Origin: Streptomyces antibioticus
GTDB lineage: Bacteria > Actinomycetota > Actinomycetes > Streptomycetales > Streptomycetaceae
Direction of reading: 5' to 3'
NCBI RefSeq assembly: GCF_002019855.1
Contig: NZ_CM007717.1
Location: 7,263,750 to 7,327,749 of the forward strand
DNA length: 64,000 nucleotides
Shown piece by piece: positions 8,560 to 20,100 of the stretch; position 1 is the first letter of the stretch, and each line of letters starts with the position of its first letter. The position numbers were made by a program, and so were the translations under genes. The notes under the pieces were generated by a model that worked only from the letters and a program-made list of their open reading frames with translations, was not told the origin of the DNA and did no database searches.

Positions 8560-9362
8560 CGGACGGCCACCCGGAGCGTCTCCTCGACCAGGGTCAGGAT
8601 GTGCCCGCCCACCGTCCCGGACGCCTCCACCAGGACCGAGTGCTCATGCCCGGGCACGACCACGGTCCTGCAGTCCGGCAGCAACGCCTTGAGCCGGGGC
8701 GCCTGTTCGGCCAAGTCGGAGTCACCGCCGTAGACGGCGAGCACCGGGCAGGACACCGTACGGATCCGATCCCTCGTCAGCACTTGGCTGGCCGGGATCT
8801 CCTGGCTCAGGGTGGTCTCGCGAACGAGCCGTGCGGCGCCCTTGGCGAGCCGGGCGGTGTGCCGGCCTCGGTGGGCGGTGACCCAGGCGAGGGCCTCGGG
8901 CTCGTTCTCCGCGAGCTGGGCCGACACCCGGTGCAGGATCCGCTCCAGCTTCACCGCCCAGGCGGAGGTGGCCGGTTCGGACTCGATCAGCGTGACGCTC
9001 GCGGCCCGCTCCGGCCGGCGCACCGCGTAGCCGAACGCGATCGTGCCGCCGTAGGAGTTGCCCACCAGGTGCACCGGGCCGGTCACCGCCAGCCGGTCGA
9101 GGAGGGCTTCCAGGTCGTCGATGTTGTGGTCCAGGGTGTAGCCCCCCACGGGGCGTTCGCTGCGGCCGTGCCCGCGCAGGTCGTACATCACCACGTCGAG
9201 TCCGGCCGCCGCGAACGCCGGGGCGACGGTGAAGTAGTAGCTGGCCAGGCTGTCGGTGAGCAGCCCGTGGACCAGGACGACGGTGGCCACGGCGGGGCGG
9301 CCCTGGCGCGGGCCGGTCCGCTGGACGTGCAACCGGACGGCGCCGGTGTCGACCATCGCCAT
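8556..9362 (-). CDS. Alpha/beta hydrolase, possible thioesterase of the lipid cluster
   Basis: The 268-aa alpha/beta hydrolase has an oxyanion-region motif VLVHGLLTDSLAS, nucleophile elbow VGNSYGGTIAFG (GxSxG), and a C-terminal GHEH that supplies the catalytic His. It sits between the discrete ACP (2-nt gap) and the glycosyltransferase (GTGA overlap) in a tightly coupled operon. The two large synthases lack a thioesterase domain, so release of the acyl chain from ACP by hydrolysis or esterification is the natural inferred role. It could equally act as a lipase or editing enzyme. No signal peptide is visible, so it is cytoplasmic. Confidence 0.8.
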   Translation of the reverse strand: MAMVDTGAVRLHVQRTGPRQGRPAVATVVLVHGLLTDSLASYYFTVAPAFAAAGLDVVMYDLRGHGRSERPVGGYTLDHNIDDLEALLDRLAVTGPVHLVGNSYGGTIAFGYAVRRPERAASVTLIESEPATSAWAVKLERILHRVSAQLAENEPEALAWVTAHRGRHTARLAKGAARLVRETTLSQEIPASQVLTRDRIRTVSCPVLAVYGGDSDLAEQAPRLKALLPDCRTVVVPGHEHSVLVEASGTVGGHILTLVEETLRVAVR

Positions 9363-9364
9363 GC

Positions 9365-9673
9365 TCAGCCCGCCTCCGTCGCTCTGAGCTGCGCGACCAC
9401 GTACTCCACGAGGTCGCCGACGGTGAGTTCGATGATCTCGTCGAACTCCAGACCGGCCAGGAACTCGGCGAGGTTGACCCGTTCGCCGTACCGCTCCTGG
9501 AGCATCCCGGCCAGGGTCACCAGATCGATGCTCTCCAGCTCCAGATCGCGGTTGAAGGACGTCCCCATGTCGATCTCGACGTCGTCGAGGCCGTACTCGT
9601 CCTCCAGGAGCCGCGCGAGCATGCCGGTGAGATCGGCGAGGACGGTCCCCTCGTCCGCGGTGACGGGCGTCAT
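9365..9673 (-). CDS. Discrete acyl carrier protein
   Basis: The 102-aa acidic protein has the phosphopantetheine attachment region RDLELESIDLVTL with Ser as the modified residue, followed by typical ACP helices. It starts at ATG overlapping the stop of the KS-AT-DH-PPTase gene by ATGA. It is a second carrier protein in addition to the ACP inside the first synthase. It could receive a starter, hold the finished chain for the hydrolase or glycosyltransferase, or carry extender units. The PPTase domain of the adjacent synthase would activate it. Confidence 0.9.
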   Translation of the reverse strand: MTPVTADEGTVLADLTGMLARLLEDEYGLDDVEIDMGTSFNRDLELESIDLVTLAGMLQERYGERVNLAEFLAGLEFDEIIELTVGDLVEYVVAQLRATEAG

Positions 9674-12600
9674 CGGTCGTACTCCTTCGCTGGGACGGGG
9701 CCCGTGGTCCAGGCCACGACGTACTCCCGGGCCGGCAGGCCGGGCGGGTTGACGGACGGCTCGCAGTGCACGGTGTAGGCGCGCTCCAGCCGGCCGGCGA
9801 CGGTCAGCCGGTCGCCGGACGGGGTCGCGTCGAGCACCGTGAAGTCCCGCGGCCGCCCGCCGAACCCGATGCCCTCCGCCTTGGCGACCGCCTCCTTCGC
9901 CGCCCAGAACCGGGTGAACCAGCGCGCCTCCGAGTCCCCGTCTTCGGCCGACAGCCTGTGCAGCAGCCGGAGTTCGTCCGGACCGAGAGCCGTGGCACGG
10001 GTCTGCGGGGTGCGGTCGACGACCTCCTCGATGTCGATACCGGGGCCCGGCCCCGGGGTGTGGGGCCGGACGATCGCCACGCCCGCCTCCCCGCGGTGCG
10101 CCAGGGACACGTCCAGCGCCGGGAGCACGCGGCCGTGCACACCCGTGACGTACGGGCGGCCCAAGTCGTCGTTGCGCACCCGGAGTTCCGCCGGGAAGAC
10201 GGGCCCCTCGCCGTGGTCCCACAGCCAGCGGCGGACCGCGTCCTTCACCGCGATCCGGCCCAGCAGCCACTGGCGCCGCCCGCGCGGGGCGTGCTCCGCG
10301 TACGCCGAACGCTCCACGCCACCGAGGGAGTTGCGCATGATCAGCTCGCGGGAGGCCAGATCGGGCCAGCGCTCGTGCAGCAGCGACCAGCCGCCCGGCC
10401 GGGCCTCGGAGAGCGTGTTGCGGTCCGGGAAACGCTCCACCGGACGGGTCCGCGGGTCGTTGTCGAACCGCCGGTCCTGCCAGCCGGACAGCTCCGCCCA
10501 CACCGCGCCGTCGACCGTCAGCCGGACATCGGCCTCCAGGACGGTGTCGGTGAGGGAGGTGATCCGGACGTGGCAGTCCACCGCCGTCCCCGCCGCCGGA
10601 TGCGGGCCGTGAAAGCGCATCTCCCGCATGCCGACCGGGAACACGACGGTCCGCTCGGTGCGGGTCGCCATGATCCAGTAGCCGAGGATCTGGCCGACGT
10701 TGTCGAGCAGCGCGCCCGGTGCCGACGGGGTGGTGATGACCCCGCGCACATGGCGGTCGCCGATCGCGGTCAGCTCGGTGACCCCCTGGAACGCCGGGCC
10801 GTGGAACATCCAGCGCTCCGCGTAGAGCTGCGCGGCGGTGTGGTCGGGGACCCGCTCGTGCGCCGGGTCGAGCGGCCAGGGGGCGGCGGTGAACGGGGCG
10901 TGTTCCGGGGCCAGTTCGACCGTGGCGCGGGCGCGCGGACCGAAGGAGACGGCCACCCGGTCCGGCCCCTCGGGCGTCACCGTCACCGGGACGTCCACGG
11001 CGGGGGTGGCGGTCAGCCACTCCTCGAACCGCGCCCCGTGCACGGCGACGGGCACCGCGCCCGGCACGGCCTCGGCGGCCGCGTCCATCATGTGCCGCAC
11101 GATCGTCGTCGCGGGCACGACCGGCCACCGGTCGGCCACGTCCGGCCAGCCGGGGCGCTGCGGGAAGAAGCAGTGGTCCAGGAGGTAAGGCATGGTGTCG
11201 GGGGAGACGCGGACGGTGGTGCGCAGGGGTGCGGGCAGTGCGCGAGGCGCGGGCCGGGCGGTCATGAGGGCGGCGGCCGTGTCCGCCGTCTCGCGGAGTA
11301 GGGCGCTCAACTCGGCCGCGAGAGGCTGGTGTTCGGAGAGGGTGTCGAGCGGCGCCGTGGTGGCCGCAGGCGGAGAGATGCGTGTCTCGGTACGGAGTTC
11401 CGCGCGCAGGGCGGCCAGTCGTTCCGGTGCCAGGGACACCAGGGCGCCGCCGAGGTCGAGGCGTACGGCAGGCCGCCGGTGCGCGGGCTGCGCGGTGGGC
11501 CGGGACGCCAGGAGCGCCTGTGCCGCCTCCGCCCCCGCCGTCCACAGGGCGGCGGCGACCCGGCGGAGCTGCGCGAGGCCCGTGCGGTGCGGGGAGTTGG
11601 CGGGGACGACCAGATGGTCCCGGCTCCCCAGGGTGTCGCCGACGAGCGAACCGAGCTGTCCCGGTCCGACCTGGACGAACACCCGATGCCCCGAGTCGTA
11701 CAGCGCCTCGGTCAACTGCCGGAAACGCACGGGCTCCAGCAGGTGCCGGACGAACAACTCCCGTATCCGGGCCGGGTCCTCGGGGAACGGGGCGGCCGTC
11801 GTCCCCGACCAGACGGGGGTGTGCGGCGTACGCAGCCGGAAGCGGGCCGCCGCCTCTTCGATCGGGGCGAGATGCGGCCGCAGCATCGGCGTGTGGAAGC
11901 CCGACCGGAACGGCAGCACTTGAGAGAGCACACCCCGGGCCCGGAACGCCCGGACGAACTCCTCGACGGCCGGTTCAGGGCCGCACACCATCGACTGGCC
12001 CGGCGCGTTGTCGTGGGAGAGGACAAGGCCCGCATCCGCGCCGCCCTCCTCGCGCAGCGCGGCGAGGACCCGGTCGGCGCCCGCGCCGATCGCCCCGAAC
12101 GCGAGACCGGGCACGCGCACACTGTCCGGGTCGAACTCCGCCATGAAGGCGTCGACCTCGTCCCCGGCGTACAGTCCGCCCGCCGCCATCGCCGTCCACT
12201 CGCCGACGCTGTGCCCGGCGACCGCGTCCGGCACGATCCCGCTGCGGCGCAGCGCCGTGTCGAGCAGTCGGCCCACGGCGACCACACCGAAGCCGTGCCG
12301 GCCGATGTCACCGGACCGCTCGCTCGGCACCTCCGGCGCGGGCAGCCCGAAGCGGGCCGCGATGTCGTCGACGCGTGGCGTGAACTCGGCTTCCAGGCCG
12401 GGGAAGACGAACGCCAGCCTGCCGTGCCCGGTGCCCAGCAGGGGGCCCGGCCGGAACCAGACGTCGCTGCGGCCGTGCCAGGCACGCCCCTTGGCGACGA
12501 CGCGGCGGGCCAGGGCCAGCCGTTTCGCGGTCGGGTCGACGATGCCGAGCCTGGCCGGTCCCGCGTCCGGCCGCGCGGTGGCGGGGTCGAGGCCCCCGGC

Positions 12601-14163
12601 GCGCACGGTGGTGTCGTCGGCGTCGAGGAGCGCGGCGAGGGCGGCCGGGGAGGGGGCGGCGAGCAGGAGGACGCGCTCGGGCTCGACGACCTGGGCGGCC
12701 CTGACCGCCGTCACCGGCCCTGCGCCGGGCGCCTGCTCCAGCACCACGTGCGCGTTGATCCCGCCGAACCCGAACGCGTTCACCGCCGCCCGGCGCACCG
12801 GCTGCCCGGCGCCGGTCTCCCAGTCGGCGGCCTTCTCCAGGGGGCGGAAGCGGGTGCGGGCCAGCGCGGGGTGCGGGTCGTCGCAGTGCAGGGTCGGCAG
12901 CAGCACGCCGTGGTGGACCGCGAGCGCGGCCTTGATCAGACCGGCCACGCCGGCGGCCGGCATGGTGTGCCCGATCATCGACTTCACCGAGCCGATGACA
13001 GCCGTCCCGTCATCGTGTCCGTGCGCGTGCCGTGGCCCGAACACCTCTGCGAGGGTGGCCAGTTCGGCACCGTCGCCCGCCGGGGTCGCCGTGCCGTGGG
13101 CCTCCAGCAGGCCGACCGATCCGGGTGCGGCGGGGTCGAGACCGGCGGCCCGCCACGCCTGCCGTACGGCCTGGGCCTGGCCGCCCGGGTCCGGGTTGAC
13201 CAGTCCCGCGGCCCGGCCGTCGCTTGCCACTCCGGTGCCGCGGATCACGGCGTAGATCCGGTCGCCGTCCCGCTCGGCGTCCGCGAGCCGCTTGAGGACG
13301 ACGACGCCGGTGCCCTCGCCGATCAGGATGCCGTCGGCGTCCCGGTGGAAGGGCCGGATGCGCTGGCTGGGGGAGAGGGCGCGCAACTGCGAGAAGACGC
13401 TCCACAGGGTGATGTCGTGACAGTGGTGGACACCGCCCGCGAGCATCACGTCACAGCGCCCGGAGCCCAGTTCGCCCACCGCCTGGTCGACCGCGACCAG
13501 GGACGAGGCGCAGGCCGCGTCCACCGTGTAGGCCGGGCCGCGCAGGTCGAGCCGGTTGGCGACCCGGGAGGCGGCGAGGTTCGGCACGAGGCCGATCGCC
13601 GCCTCGGGGCTGTCGGGACCGAGCCGCTCGGTGAAAGCCTGCCGCACCCGGTCGAGTTGAGTGGCGGTCAGGTCGGGCAGCAGCTCGCCCAGGGTGCGCA
13701 CGAGCTGGCCCGCCGTGCGCACCCGCTGGTCGAGCCGGACCAGTCCGGGGGTGAGATAGCCGCCCCGGCCCAGGACGACACCGACGCGCGCCCGGTCGGG
13801 CAGCCGGGCCGTGCCGCCCGCGTCGTCGAGCGCGGCCGAGGCCACGTGCAGGGCGATGAGCTGGTCGGGTTCGGTCCCGGCCACCGAGTTCGGCATGATC
13901 CCGAACCGGGTGACCTCCACCTCCGCCAGCGCGTCCACGAACCCGCCCCGCCGCGCGTACACCCGGTCGGCGACGGCCGGTTCGGACGCTGTGCCGGGAC
14001 GGTAGTAGTCCGGGTCCCAGCGTCCGGCGGGCACCTCGCCGATCGCGTCCACGCCGTCGCGCAGATTGCGCCAGTAGGCGTCGAGCCCGGCGGCGCCCGG
14101 CAGCAGCACCGCCATCCCGACGATCGCGACCGGAGTCTGACGGGGCGTCACCGCTGCCGTCAC
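9670..14163 (-). CDS. PUFA-synthase-like iterative type I synthase, KS-AT-DH-PPTase
   Basis: 1497-aa megasynthase subunit. The ketosynthase (about 8-470) has an intact Cys (DAACASSL, about 216), HGTAT and GHTMPAAG histidines. The acyltransferase (about 560-860) has AGHSVGEW, Ser about 651. A hot-dog dehydratase-like domain follows (about 980-1230, LLDHCFFP then VVPATTIV). The C-terminus is a Sfp/PPTase domain (GIDIEEV about 1375, WAAKEAVAK about 1421). This combines roles that marine Pfa systems split between PfaC and PfaE. GTG at 14163 is chosen because it overlaps the upstream stop (GTGA); the open frame beyond it lies inside the preceding gene. It is expected to work with the ER-KS-AT-ACP-KR partner on a reduced or polyunsaturated chain. 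The product is unknown. Confidence 0.9.
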   Translation of the reverse strand: MTAAVTPRQTPVAIVGMAVLLPGAAGLDAYWRNLRDGVDAIGEVPAGRWDPDYYRPGTASEPAVADRVYARRGGFVDALAEVEVTRFGIMPNSVAGTEPDQLIALHVASAALDDAGGTARLPDRARVGVVLGRGGYLTPGLVRLDQRVRTAGQLVRTLGELLPDLTATQLDRVRQAFTERLGPDSPEAAIGLVPNLAASRVANRLDLRGPAYTVDAACASSLVAVDQAVGELGSGRCDVMLAGGVHHCHDITLWSVFSQLRALSPSQRIRPFHRDADGILIGEGTGVVVLKRLADAERDGDRIYAVIRGTGVASDGRAAGLVNPDPGGQAQAVRQAWRAAGLDPAAPGSVGLLEAHGTATPAGDGAELATLAEVFGPRHAHGHDDGTAVIGSVKSMIGHTMPAAGVAGLIKAALAVHHGVLLPTLHCDDPHPALARTRFRPLEKAADWETGAGQPVRRAAVNAFGFGGINAHVVLEQAPGAGPVTAVRAAQVVEPERVLLLAAPSPAALAALLDADDTTVRAGGLDPATARPDAGPARLGIVDPTAKRLALARRVVAKGRAWHGRSDVWFRPGPLLGTGHGRLAFVFPGLEAEFTPRVDDIAARFGLPAPEVPSERSGDIGRHGFGVVAVGRLLDTALRRSGIVPDAVAGHSVGEWTAMAAGGLYAGDEVDAFMAEFDPDSVRVPGLAFGAIGAGADRVLAALREEGGADAGLVLSHDNAPGQSMVCGPEPAVEEFVRAFRARGVLSQVLPFRSGFHTPMLRPHLAPIEEAAARFRLRTPHTPVWSGTTAAPFPEDPARIRELFVRHLLEPVRFRQLTEALYDSGHRVFVQVGPGQLGSLVGDTLGSRDHLVVPANSPHRTGLAQLRRVAAALWTAGAEAAQALLASRPTAQPAHRRPAVRLDLGGALVSLAPERLAALRAELRTETRISPPAATTAPLDTLSEHQPLAAELSALLRETADTAAALMTARPAPRALPAPLRTTVRVSPDTMPYLLDHCFFPQRPGWPDVADRWPVVPATTIVRHMMDAAAEAVPGAVPVAVHGARFEEWLTATPAVDVPVTVTPEGPDRVAVSFGPRARATVELAPEHAPFTAAPWPLDPAHERVPDHTAAQLYAERWMFHGPAFQGVTELTAIGDRHVRGVITTPSAPGALLDNVGQILGYWIMATRTERTVVFPVGMREMRFHGPHPAAGTAVDCHVRITSLTDTVLEADVRLTVDGAVWAELSGWQDRRFDNDPRTRPVERFPDRNTLSEARPGGWSLLHERWPDLASRELIMRNSLGGVERSAYAEHAPRGRRQWLLGRIAVKDAVRRWLWDHGEGPVFPAELRVRNDDLGRPYVTGVHGRVLPALDVSLAHRGEAGVAIVRPHTPGPGPGIDIEEVVDRTPQTRATALGPDELRLLHRLSAEDGDSEARWFTRFWAAKEAVAKAEGIGFGGRPRDFTVLDATPSGDRLTVAGRLERAYTVHCEPSVNPPGLPAREYVVAWTTGPVPAKEYDR

Positions 14164-17100
14164 CAGCCCGAGGCGGTGTAGACGACCGCGGTGGCCGACT
14201 CCTCGCCCCACGCCAGCTCCCGCAGCAGCGCCGCGGTCCCCTCCTCGGGGTCGATCAGCCGGACGCCCCGCCGGGCGTACTCGCGGGCCAGCTCCGCGCC
14301 GACCATCCCGGCGTGCCCGGCGGCGGGTGCCCACGGCCCCCAGTGCACGGTCAGCGCCCGGTGCCCGGTGCGGGCCGCGAAGGCCGTACCGAGCGTCTCC
14401 AGGGCGTCGTTGGCGGCCGCGTAGTCCGCCTGCCCCCGGTTGCCCAGGACGGCGGCGATGCTGCCGAACAGCACGGTGAACGCCGGTGCCGTCGGCAGCT
14501 CCTCCAAGGCGGTGAGCAGTGCGTCGGCGCCGGTCGCCTTGGTGGCGTAGACCCGCTGGAAGGACTCGGTGCTCTTCTCGGCGATCAGCCGGTCCTCGAT
14601 GACACCGGCCGCGTGCACCACCCCGTCGAGCCGCCCGTGCTCGGCGTGGATCTCCTTCACCGCCTGCCGCACCGCGTCGGGTTCACGGAAGTCGACCGGG
14701 CGGTAGCGCACCCGGCTGCCCAGCGCGCCGAGTTCGGCGAGCGTGGCCGCGATCTCCCGCTGGGCGAGCAGGAGTTCGACGGCCCGGTTGATCTCGGCCG
14801 GTTTCAGTCCGCCCCTGGCGGCGAGCACGGCCCGCAGCGCCTCCGGGGTGCGCGCGGCGGCGGTGTCGGGGTCCTCCGGGCCGTCCGGCGCGGGTGTCCG
14901 GCCGAGCAGTTCGAGCCGGCAGCGGGCGGCACCGGCGAGCGCGGCGGCGAACTGCGCGGTGATGCCCCGCGCCCCGCCCGCGAGGACCACCACCGAGTCC
15001 CGGTCCAGGCCGAGCGCGGCCGCCTCCGCGGCGCCGTCACCGGCCGGTCCCGCGCCGGTGCCGCCGAGCACGCCCAGCGGCGCCGCCACCAGCTCGAAGC
15101 CGTGCCGGCCCGCCGCCGTCCGCAGCACCACCGGCTCCCGGTCGGCGGCCACGGCCTCGGCGACCACCGCGTCCGCGACGGCCGACGGCGAGGCGTCCGC
15201 CACCTCCACGACCCGGGCGACCGTCTCCGGATACTCACGGGCTACCGTGCGGAACAGCCCCCGCAGCCCCGCCGACCGACCGTCCGACGCCGTGCCGTCG
15301 GTGCGGTCCGTGCCGTGGACGGCCAGCAGCCATCTCGGGCCGCGCGCCAGGGCCGCCTTGAGCACGGGGAACGCGTCGGGCAGCAGCGGCGCACCGTCCG
15401 CGTCCGTCAGGGCCCCCACGTACAGCACACCGTCGACCGGCCCGTCCGCCTCCGACAGCGCGTGCTCCCGGCCGCGTACGACGACCTCGGCACCGTGGGC
15501 GGCCAGCAGGGCGGCGGTCTCGGGGGCGTCGCCGAGGACCGTCCAGCGGGTGCCGGTGAGGACGGCGGCGGGGCCGGGGGCGGAGTCCGGCGCGGCGAGG
15601 AGCACCGGGCGCAGGACGTGCCGGACGGGAGGCTCACCGGTGGGTGCGGCGGTGTCCGTGTCGGGGGCCGCCCCGCCGGTCGCCTGGGGTGCCGAGTCGT
15701 CGCCGTTCCCGTTCAGACGCACCCTGAGCCAGTCCGTCACCGCCGCGGCCGTCCGTGCCTTCGCCAGTTCCTCCAGCTCGGCGTCGTCCATCGAGGCGAG
15801 GTCGGCGCCGGTGCCCGCGCCCAGGCGCCGGGCCAGCTCCCCGGCGATCTCCGCCCGCTTGATGGAGTCGATGCTGAGGTCCGCCTCCAGGTCGAGATCG
15901 GGCTCGATCATGTCGACGGGATAGCCGGTGCGCTCGCTGATGATCTCCAGGACCATCTGCCCCACGTCCGCACCGACCGGGGCGGCGGCGGTGGGCTCGG
16001 GCGCCGACTCCACGACCACGGGAGCCGGTTCGGCCACGGCCCGAAGCACCGGCGGGCCCGCGACGGCGGGGGCGGCGGGGGCGGCAGCCGGTTCCGCCCC
16101 CAAGTACGTGAGCAGCACGTCCCGTTGGGCGGCGATCATCTCCCGGCTGGTGCGCAGGAATTCGGAGATCAGCGCGTCCCGGTCGGACGGGACGCCGTGC
16201 GGGGGGTTCGTCGTCACAGTCGTCTCCAGAGGTTCCACGACAGAGGCCACGGCTGCTGCCTCGACCCGGCGGGCCGGTGCGAGCGCGCCGGGCAGGAGCG
16301 CGCCGTCGGCGGTACGGACCAGATGGCCGTCCACCGTCCAGCCGGGCCGCTTCGGGACGGGCGTGCGGACGGCGTCGACCGCGTCCCGTCCGCGCAGCAG
16401 CCCTCCGGCACGCACCGGCAGCCCCGCGACGGCGAGCTTGGCCAGCGCGTCGAGCCAGCCGCGCAGCCCGGAGCCGGGGCGGGGCTCGGGGGCCACCGTG
16501 CGGTGCGGACGGTCGCCGAGGATCTCCCCGGCCAGCCGTGTCAGCACCGCTCCGGGACCGGCCTCCACGAAGACGCGCGCCCCGGCCGCGTACATCGCCT
16601 CGATCTGCTCGGCGAAGGCCACCGGGGCGCCGATCTGGGCGGCGAGTCCCTGCCGTACGGCGTCCGCGTCGGCGGGGTACGGGGTGGCGGTGCGGTTGGC
16701 CCACACCGGGAACTCGGGCGGGTGCACGGTGCGGGCCGCGAGCGCCTCGGCGAACCGCTCGCCCGCACCGGCCACCAGCGGGCTGTGGAAGGCGCAGGCC
16801 ACCGGGATCCGCTTCGCGCCGAACCCGGCCGCGCGCAGCAGCCGTACGGTCTCGGTGACGGCGTCGGTCGGGCCCGAGATCACCGTCTGCCGGGGGGAGT
16901 TGAGGTTGGCGACGACCACCGACGGCGGCGCGCCCGTGGTCCGCAGCGCCTCGTGGACCCGGTCGGCGCCTGCCGCGACGGCGGCCATGGTGCCCGGTTC
17001 CGGGCCCGCGGACCCGGCCGCCGCGAGGATCGCCGCCGCCCGATCGGAACTCAGCTCCAGCAGGGTCTGCGGTTCGAGGGCACCGGCCGCGCTCAGAGCG

Positions 17101-20100
17101 ACCAGTTCGCCGTAGCTGTGCCCGGCGGCCATGTCCGGGCGGACGCCGGCGGAGGTCAGCCAGGCGTGGGCCGCGAGCCCGGTGATCCCCAGGGCGGGCT
17201 GGGCCACCCGGGTGTCGGTGAGCGCGGCGAGCTGCCGGTCCCGTCCGGTGTCGTCGAAGGCGGCCGGCGGGTACAACGCGCCCGCGTGCGCCCGGCCGAG
17301 CTCCAGATACGCGTGCAACTCGGGGAAGGCCACGAACAGTTCGCCGAGCATCCCGGGCCGCTGACTGCCCTGCCCGGGGAAGAGGAACGCGACCTTGCCC
17401 GCCTCGGCGTCCCCGTCCCGCCCGGCCAGGTGCACGCCGTCCCGCGGCGCGTGGTCGCCGTTCAGGGCGCGCCGGAGTTTGGCGGTGAGGTCGTCCACGC
17501 CGTCCGCCACGAGCGCGATCCACGCCGGGTCCGCGCTCGCGTCCGCCCGGCGGGCCGCGCTCAGCGCCAGGTCCCGCAGCCGCCACGGGCGCCCCTCGGC
17601 CTCCGCCGCCGTCAGCAGGTCGTCCGCCGCGCGGCGGGCGGCTTGCTCGTCCCGGCCCCGGAAGAGGAACAGCTCGGCCGGCCAGGCGTCCAGGCCGCGC
17701 ACCGGCGGCACCCCGTCGGTGTGCGCGGCCAGCACCGCGTGGAAGTTGGTGCCGCCGAACCCGAACGCGCTGACCCCGGCGACGCGTTCCTCGGGCGGCG
17801 CCGCCCACGGCCGGGCCTGCGTGTGGAAGGCGAAGGGGCTGCTCTCCCGGTCCCAGGCCGCGTTGGGCGTCTCGATGTGCAGGGTGGGCGGCCGGACGCC
17901 GGTGTGCAGCGCCAGGACCGTCTTGATCAGCCCGGCCAGTCCGGCGGCGCACTTGGTGTGCCCGATCTGCGATTTCACCGAACCGAGCACACAGTCGCCG
18001 GACGACGCGCCCGCCTCCGTGAACACCTCGCTCAGGATGCGCAGTTCGGTGCGGTCGCCGACCACCGTGCCGGTGCCGTGCGCCTCGACCAGGCCGACGT
18101 CGGCCGGGGAGACGCCCGCGTTGCGGTAGGCCCGCTCCAGCGCCGACCGCTGGCCCTCGGGGCGGGGCGCGGTCAGGCCGAGGGAGCGGCCGTCGCTGGA
18201 GGAGCCCAGGCCCTTGACGACACCGTAGATCCGGTCGCCGTCACGCTCGGCGTCCGCGAGCCGTTTCAGGACGACGCAGGCGACGCCCTCGCCGAGCGCG
18301 ATGCCGTCGGCCGAGTCGTCGAAGGCCCGGGAGCGGCCGGTGGGGGAGAGGGCGTGCACGGAGGAGAACAGCACGTAGTCGTTGATGCCGTTGTGGAGAT
18401 CGGCGCCGCCGCACAGGACCACGTCACTGGTGCCGCCGACGAGTTCCTTGCAGGCGACGTCCAGGGCGGCGAGGGAGGAGGCGCAGGCGGCGTCCACCGT
18501 GTAGTTGGCGCCGCCGAGGTCGAGCCGGTTGGCGATCCGCCCGGAGATCACGTTGGCGAGCATGCCGGGGAAGGAGTCCTCGGTGAGCCGGGGGAGCTGC
18601 TCGTCCAGCCCGGCCGGGACCGTGCCGTAGTACGAGGGCAGCACGGCCCGCAGGGTGGCCGCGTTCGACAGGTCGCTGCCCGCCTCCGCGCCGAACACCA
18701 CCGAGGTGCGCGCCCGGTCGAACTCCCTTCCCCCGTCGCCGTATCCGGCGTCCTCCAGGGCACGCCGGGCGGCCTCCAGGGACAGTAGCTGGACCGGTTC
18801 GACATGGCCGAGGGAGGCGGGCGGGATGCCGTAGCGCAGCGGGTCGAAGGGGATCGGGGGCAGGAAGCCGCCCCACTTGGACGGGGTGGACGTGCCGTGG
18901 TGGACGGCCGGGTCCCAGCGCTGCGGCGGTACCTCGCCGACCGCGTCCGTGCCCGCGACGACGTTCGCCCAGAAGGACGGCAGATCGGGCGCCCCAGGGA
19001 ACATGCAGGCCATCCCGACGACGGCGATGTCCAACGGGGCGGGTGGCTCCGCCGCCATGGCCTCGTCCGGCGCCAACTCCGCCGCTCGCGCGGCGAGATG
19101 GGCGGCCGCTCCGGTCGTCACCGCCGAGTGCAGGTCGTCCAGCGTGGTGGTCGCCGAGCGCAGCACGGCCACCTGCCCGGCCATGAACATCCCCTCGGCG
19201 AGCTGGCGTTCCTCGTCGACGGGGGTGAGCGTGCCGTCGCCGTCCCGGGTCGTTCCCTTGCTGGCCAGGCGCAGCCGGCCGACGTTGAGCCGCTCCAGCT
19301 CCTCCCAGATCCGGCGGTCCGGGACGCCCTCGGCGCGCAGCCGGGCCCCCTGCTCGCGGTACCCGGCCGCGAACGGGCTGGGCACACAGCGCGTGGCGTG
19401 GCCCGGCGCCGACTCCAGCAGGGTGGTGCGCTCCGCCGCCAGCACCTGCCGCTGGAACAGCGGCCGGATCGCGCCGTGCGCCACCGCCTCCTCGGTGAAC
19501 AGGTAGGCGGTGCCCATCAGCAGGCCGACGGCCGCCCCGCGCGCGGTGAGCGGAGCGGCGAGCGCGGCCACCATCGCCGCCGAGCGCTCGTCGTGCACCC
19601 CGCCCGCGAAGAACACCTCGATCCCCGCGGCCGTCGAGTCGCCGGAGGAGTCCGGGGAGTCGGCCAGGAAGTCTTCCAGTACGGCGAGTTGGGCCTCCCA
19701 CAGCGGGAAGGAGGCGCGCGGTCCGACGTGCCCGCCGCACTCCGCGCCCTCGAACACGAACCGCCGCGCCCCCGCCTCCAGGAACTGCCGCAGCAGCCCC
19801 GGCGACGGCACGTGCAGGAAGGTCCGGACGCCGGCCTCCTCCAACACCCGTGCCTGCGAAGGGCGTCCGCCCGCGATGATGGCGTGCGTCGGCCGCAGCT
19901 CCCGTACGGCGTCCAGTTGGGCGGCGCGCACGTCCTCCGGCGCGAAACCGAGCACCCCCACACCCCAGGGCGCGTCGCCCACCGCGTCCCGGGCCGCGGC
20001 GAGCAGGGCGCGGGTCCGCGCGCCGTCCGCGAGGGCCAGCGCCAGGAACGGTAACGCCCCCTCCGCGGCCACCGCGGCGGCGAACCCGGCCTCGTCGCTC

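Noticed and set aside
14164..14334. N-terminal extension of the second synthase to a further upstream start
   Set aside because: The extra 57 codons lie entirely inside the preceding synthase gene, have Arg/Gly shadow composition, and the GTGA overlap gives a natural start.
14313..18788. A 1491-codon plus-strand open frame inside the synthase gene
   Set aside because: The minus-strand synthase has recognisable KS, AT, ACP and KR motifs throughout; the antisense frame has low-complexity Arg/Gly composition and no motif.
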